Shown here piece after piece: positions 61,009 to 64,000 of a stretch of 64,000 nucleotides of DNA. Under the pieces are notes generated by a model that searched no databases, was not told the origin of the DNA, and saw only the letters and a list, made by a program, of their open reading frames with translations. Within the stretch, counting starts at the first letter, position 1; every line of letters begins with the position of its first letter. The stretch is from Kitasatospora phosalacinea (GTDB lineage: Bacteria; Actinomycetota; Actinomycetes; Streptomycetales; Streptomycetaceae): assembly GCF_030268885.1 (NCBI RefSeq), contig NZ_BSSA01000003.1, forward strand, positions 62,001 through 126,000. The letters are read 5' to 3'. The position numbers were made by a program, and so were the translations under genes.

Positions 61009-62232
61009 TTGAGCGCGACCGGATGGATCAGGGACGTCCTCCACGGCCCCACCCCAGGCCCGGTACCGGGCACCGTCACCGGCACCTGGCCCAAGACCTC
61101 GCACGCCCTGCCGCTGATCGGCATGGTGCTGATCCTCTCGCTGGACCTGCTGACCGACAGCCGGGTCACCGTCGAGCCCGCCCTGACCGCCGTCCCCGCC
61201 CTCGCCGCCGTGGTCTCCCGCCGCACCTGGTACCCGCTGCTGATCGGCGCCCTCGCCGAGGTCTGCGCCTTCGGCATGGCCTGGTACCACGGCATCCTCG
61301 GCCAGTCCGTGCACACCGCCACCGTCGCCGCGATCGTCCTGATCGCGGGCATCGGCCACCTCAGCGCCACCCTCCGGCTGCGCCAGGAACTCGCCCTCGC
61401 CGAAGCCCAGTTGGTCGCCGAGATCGCCCGCCGGGTGCTGCTGCGCCCCGTCCCCGAGCGGGTCGGCCCGGTGCGCGCCGCCGTCCGCTACGCCGCCGCC
61501 GCGGCCCACGCCTCCATCGGCGGCGACCTGTACGAGGTCGTCCACACCCGCTACGGCGTGCGCGCCGTGATGGGCGACGTCCGCGGCAAGGGCCTGGCCG
61601 CGGTGGAGACCGCCGCCGCGGTGCTCGGCGCGTTCCGCGAGGCCGCGCACCAGGAGGCCGCCCTCGACAAGGTCGCGGGCTGGCTCGCCGTCAGCCTGGA
61701 CCGCGCCCTGCACGAGAACGAGCACCCCGGCGTCGAGGAGGAGTTCGTCACCCTGGTGCTGCTCGGCGTCCGCCCCGACGGCGTCCTGGAGATCGCCAAC
61801 TGCGGCCACCCCGCACCCGTCCTGCTCCGCGGCGACGCCCCGCCGCGGCTGCTCGCCGCCGACGAGAGCGTCCCCCCGCTGGGCGTGCTGGACCCGGCGG
61901 ACGTGCGGCCCCCGCTGCAACTGCTCGACGTGGAGCCCGGCGACCGGATCCTGCTCTACACCGACGGCGTCATCGAGGCCCGCAACGGCTCCGGCGCCTT
62001 CTACCCGCTCACCGACCGCCTCCCGCTGCTCGCCGACGACGGCCCCGGCGACGTGCTGCAGCGCCTGCACGACGACGTGGTCCGCCACGTCGGCCACCGG
62101 CTCGGCGACGACGCGGCGATGCTGCTGCTCCAGTTCGACCCGGTCGCCATGCCCGCGCAGGGCGCGTACTGGGGCAGCGGGTACGCGGGCGCTCCGGCAG
62201 TGGCCCGGGGAACGGCGGGCTCGGGCTGCTGA
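61009..62232 (+). CDS. PP2C-type serine/threonine phosphatase (SpoIIE domain)
   Basis: A 407-residue membrane-anchored phosphatase. Three or so hydrophobic helices lie in residues 32-125. The catalytic domain includes SIGGDLYEVV, MGDVRGKGLAA, and TDGVIEARN, with acidic metal ligands in place. Family members dephosphorylate anti-sigma factor antagonists or other regulators in Streptomyces. The start is TTG 61009 with GGAGAG seven nt upstream. It stands alone, convergent with the EEP gene. Confidence 0.92.
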   Translation: MSATGWIRDVLHGPTPGPVPGTVTGTWPKTSHALPLIGMVLILSLDLLTDSRVTVEPALTAVPALAAVVSRRTWYPLLIGALAEVCAFGMAWYHGILGQSVHTATVAAIVLIAGIGHLSATLRLRQELALAEAQLVAEIARRVLLRPVPERVGPVRAAVRYAAAAAHASIGGDLYEVVHTRYGVRAVMGDVRGKGLAAVETAAAVLGAFREAAHQEAALDKVAGWLAVSLDRALHENEHPGVEEEFVTLVLLGVRPDGVLEIANCGHPAPVLLRGDAPPRLLAADESVPPLGVLDPADVRPPLQLLDVEPGDRILLYTDGVIEARNGSGAFYPLTDRLPLLADDGPGDVLQRLHDDVVRHVGHRLGDDAAMLLLQFDPVAMPAQGAYWGSGYAGAPAVARGTAGSGC

Positions 62233-62304
62233 CGGCCGGGGCCCGCCGTCCCCCGGGCCCCCGATGCGGTCCTCGCCGTTCTCGCCCGGCCCCCGATGCC
62301 GCCC

Positions 62305-63213
62305 CTACACCTCGATGTCGACGACCAGCGGCCGGTGGTCCGACACCCCCGTGCGGGGCGCCGAGACCGAGCCGACGGAGCTGCGCGGGACGCCGATGCC
62401 CAGGATGTGGTCGAACTGCACGGCCGGGCGGTGCGAGGGGTACGTGGGGGTGCGGGCCAGGTCGTACCAGCCCTGCAGCCGGGTGCGCCGGGCGGTGCGC
62501 ACGCGCTCGCGCCGCGCGGTGCGCTGGATCGCGTGCGCCGAGCCGAGCACCGTGCGGGGCACCGCGCCGATCAGGTTGAAGTCGCCGAGCACCAGGTAGG
62601 GCTGCGGCAGGTCGGCGATCCAGCGCCGGATCGCGGCGAGTTGGGCGACGTTCCACCCCGGCACGAAGGACAGGTGCGCGGCCACCACCGTGAACTCCCC
62701 GCCCGGACCGGCCAGCACCGCGGCCAGCGCCGCCCGCGGCTCGTCCGGCACGGGCGTCAGTCCGCGCCGCCCGGCCACCCGCAGCGGCAGGCCGAAGGGC
62801 GCGGGCGCGAACCGGCGGGCCCGCCAGTGCAGCACCGGGAGCCGGGTGAGCAGCGCGGTCCCGTACGAGGGCCGGGAGTCGTCGTCCAGGTCGGTCGGTC
62901 CGTAGACGGCCAGGCCGGGCCGCCCGGGGTCGGGGAGCCAGCCCGCGCCGGGGGCGGGGGTGCCGTGCAGCGCGGCGGCGAAGCGCCAGTCGGTGGCGCC
63001 GGTGGCCTTCGCGGCGACGGCGGCCTGGTCGGTGCGCCCGGAGCGCTCCTGGTACCGGTCGACCTCCTGGAGGGCGAGCACGTCGGCGTCGAGCGAGGCG
63101 ACGGCGTCGGCCAACGGCCCGCCCGGCTCGGCCGGGTAGGGGGCCGGGCTGCCGTCGGGGGCGAGCGGCTGGCCGTGCAGCAGGTTGTACGTGGCGATCC
63201 GCAGTGTGGTCAC
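62305..63213 (-). CDS. Endonuclease/exonuclease/phosphatase family protein
   Basis: A 302-residue EEP-fold protein. Motifs are RIATYNLLHG, LALQEVDRYQERSG, VVAAHLSFVPGWN, VLGDFNLIG, and the final GVSDHRPLVVDI. These residues bind metal and catalyse phosphodiester hydrolysis. No signal peptide is seen. GTG 63213 has no ribosome binding site but TACGGT 7 nt upstream, suggesting a leaderless transcript. It diverges from the padR-like gene, and the promoters overlap. Confidence 0.88.
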   Translation of the reverse strand: MTTLRIATYNLLHGQPLAPDGSPAPYPAEPGGPLADAVASLDADVLALQEVDRYQERSGRTDQAAVAAKATGATDWRFAAALHGTPAPGAGWLPDPGRPGLAVYGPTDLDDDSRPSYGTALLTRLPVLHWRARRFAPAPFGLPLRVAGRRGLTPVPDEPRAALAAVLAGPGGEFTVVAAHLSFVPGWNVAQLAAIRRWIADLPQPYLVLGDFNLIGAVPRTVLGSAHAIQRTARRERVRTARRTRLQGWYDLARTPTYPSHRPAVQFDHILGIGVPRSSVGSVSAPRTGVSDHRPLVVDIEV

Positions 63214-63220
63214 GCCGTCG

Positions 63221-63226
63221 ACCGTA
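63221..63226 (-). promoter_or_regulatory. -10 box of the leaderless EEP gene
   Basis: On the minus strand TACGGT is followed by 7 nt and the GTG at 63213, with no ribosome binding site. Confidence 0.45.
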
Positions 63227-63253
63227 CCGGGCCGGTGCGGACGGGACGGCGGC

Positions 63254-63293
63254 TTGAGCCGAGCGCCACATACCCGGTATACATACTCGGTAT
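63254..63293 (+). promoter_or_regulatory. PadR promoter and tandem operator
   Basis: TTGAGC (63254-63259) and TATACA (63278-63283) are 18 bp apart, placing transcription start near the ATG. Two copies of ATAC-N3-GTAT (ATACCCGGTAT 63270-63280 and ATACTCGGTAT 63283-63293) overlap the -10 and the start codon. They are a likely binding site for the PadR protein itself. Confidence 0.65.
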
Positions 63294-63909
63294 GTCGATC
63301 CGTCACGGCCTGCTCGCCCTGCTCGACCAGGGCCCGCGCTACGGCTACCAGCTGAGAACCGAGTTCGAGGCCCGCACGGGGGCGACCTGGCCGCTGAACG
63401 TCGGCCAGGTCTACACCACGCTGGGCCGCCTGGAACGCGACGGCCTGGTCGAGGCCGCGGGCGAGGACGACGAGGGCCACCAGTTCTACGCCGTCACCCA
63501 CGAGGGACGCGCCGAACTGCGCCGCTGGTTCGACACCCCGGTGCCGCGCACCAACCCGCCCCGCGACGAACTCGCGATCAAGCTCGCGATGGCGGTCACC
63601 GTCCCGGGCGTCGACGTCGCCGCGGTGGTGCACGGCCAGCGCCGGCACAGCATGCAGGCCCTGCAGGACTACACCCGGCTCAAGGGCCGCGCGCTGGCCG
63701 CCGACAGCGGCTCCGGCGGCGACCTGGCCTGGCTGCTGGTGCTGGAACAGCTGATCTTCCAGACCGAGGCGGAGATCCGCTGGCTGGACCACTGCGAGGC
63801 CCGGCTCGCCCAGCACGCCGAACGCGCCGCCACCGCCGCGCCGTCCGGACCCGCCGCGCCGACCGCCCGACGCGCCGTCAAGAGCCGCGACCGCGGCCGC
63901 ACCCGATGA
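63292..63909 (+). CDS. PadR family transcriptional repressor
   Basis: A 205-residue PadR regulator. The winged helix covers GLLALLDQGPRYGYQLRTEFE to VYTTLGRLERDGLVE. The C-terminal half is the Vir_act_alpha_C dimerisation region, followed by a basic tail. ATG 63292 overlaps the operator and it is probably leaderless. The ABC transporter gene follows after 16 bp, so the usual PadR role, repressing an adjacent efflux pump until a drug binds, is likely. Confidence 0.92.
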   Translation: MSIRHGLLALLDQGPRYGYQLRTEFEARTGATWPLNVGQVYTTLGRLERDGLVEAAGEDDEGHQFYAVTHEGRAELRRWFDTPVPRTNPPRDELAIKLAMAVTVPGVDVAAVVHGQRRHSMQALQDYTRLKGRALAADSGSGGDLAWLLVLEQLIFQTEAEIRWLDHCEARLAQHAERAATAAPSGPAAPTARRAVKSRDRGRTR

Positions 63910-63925
63910 ACCCCCTGGGGGAGCG

Positions 63926-64000
63926 ATGACCGAACAACTCAAGCCGGCCGACCCCGTCCTGCACCTCGACCGGGTCAGCCGCACGCACGGCCACGGCGCG
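63926..64000 (+). CDS. ABC transporter ATP-binding protein, partial at window edge
   Basis: Only the first 25 residues are in the window. The sequence PVLHLDRVSRTHG matches the first strand and linker of ABC ATPase domains of the MacB/LolD type. A GGGGGAG ribosome binding site lies upstream of ATG 63926. It is probably co-transcribed with and controlled by the padR-like gene. The Walker motifs lie beyond the edge. Confidence 0.75.
   Translation, partial: MTEQLKPADPVLHLDRVSRTHGHGA

Noticed and set aside
1..64000. tRNA, rRNA, insertion sequences or phage genes
   Set aside because: No cloverleaf-like gene, transposase motif, integrase, terminase or terminal inverted repeats around a transposase were seen when reading both strands. 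A small RNA gene could still escape inspection by eye.

Overview
The window is GC-rich, densely coding DNA from the chromosomal core of a high-GC actinomycete, most likely Streptomyces or Kitasatospora. The evidence is mycothiol biosynthesis (MshB), GTG/TTG starts, DUF3117, an AdnAB-type helicase-nuclease pair, and many starts preceded by a TANNNT box 6-8 nt upstream with no ribosome binding site. I see no rRNA, tRNA, CRISPR array, prophage, insertion sequence or secondary-metabolite cluster.

Layout. 0.1-4.3 kb: an envelope protein with peptidoglycan-binding-like repeats, then mshB and two small membrane proteins. 4.5-10.4 kb: an S9 peptidase, then an ABC transporter coupled to a DesK/DesR-like two-component system. 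10.6-22.6 kb: housekeeping genes including fdxA-dapC, dapE, a LOG-family protein, a FolP-like protein, a DivIVA-domain protein, tag, an enoyl-CoA hydratase, DUF3117 and an O-methyltransferase. 22.7-25.0 kb: ECF sigma factor, zinc anti-sigma factor and tatB. 26-32.3 kb: mrp, a DUF1003 protein coupled to a channel-less MgtE-like protein, a transporter and corA. 32.7-40 kb: assorted housekeeping genes and a large DEAD-box helicase with a repetitive basic tail. 40.4-49.2 kb: ferritin-like protein, DUF3107, TetR, a three-gene glycosylation-type locus and moeZ. 49.2-54.3 kb: a TetR/epimerase divergon, a flippase-like protein carrying a pseudokinase-like domain, and an alkyltransferase-like protein. 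54.4-60.8 kb: adnA-adnB. 60.8-64 kb: a PP2C phosphatase, an EEP-family hydrolase, a PadR repressor, and the start of an ABC ATPase cut off by the window edge.

From memory of the Mycobacterium tuberculosis map, 3-32 kb follows Rv1170 to Rv1239c (mshB, fdxC, dapC, dapE, Rv1205, folP2, Rv1209, tag, Rv1211, Rv1220c, sigE, rseA, tatB, mrp, mgtE-like, corA). 37-61 kb follows Rv3211 back to Rv3201c (DEAD helicase, ferritin-like, DUF3107, TetR, moeZ, ATL, adnAB). The window therefore appears to join two ancient actinobacterial core blocks.

The most interesting signals are non-coding. A 125-bp intergenic element (20-bp inverted arms around exactly 85 nt) occurs at two loci 19 kb apart. A short proline- and arginine-rich reading frame with a perfect ribosome binding site lies in the corA leader. 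There are also a sigma-factor autoregulation promoter and clear TetR and PadR operators.
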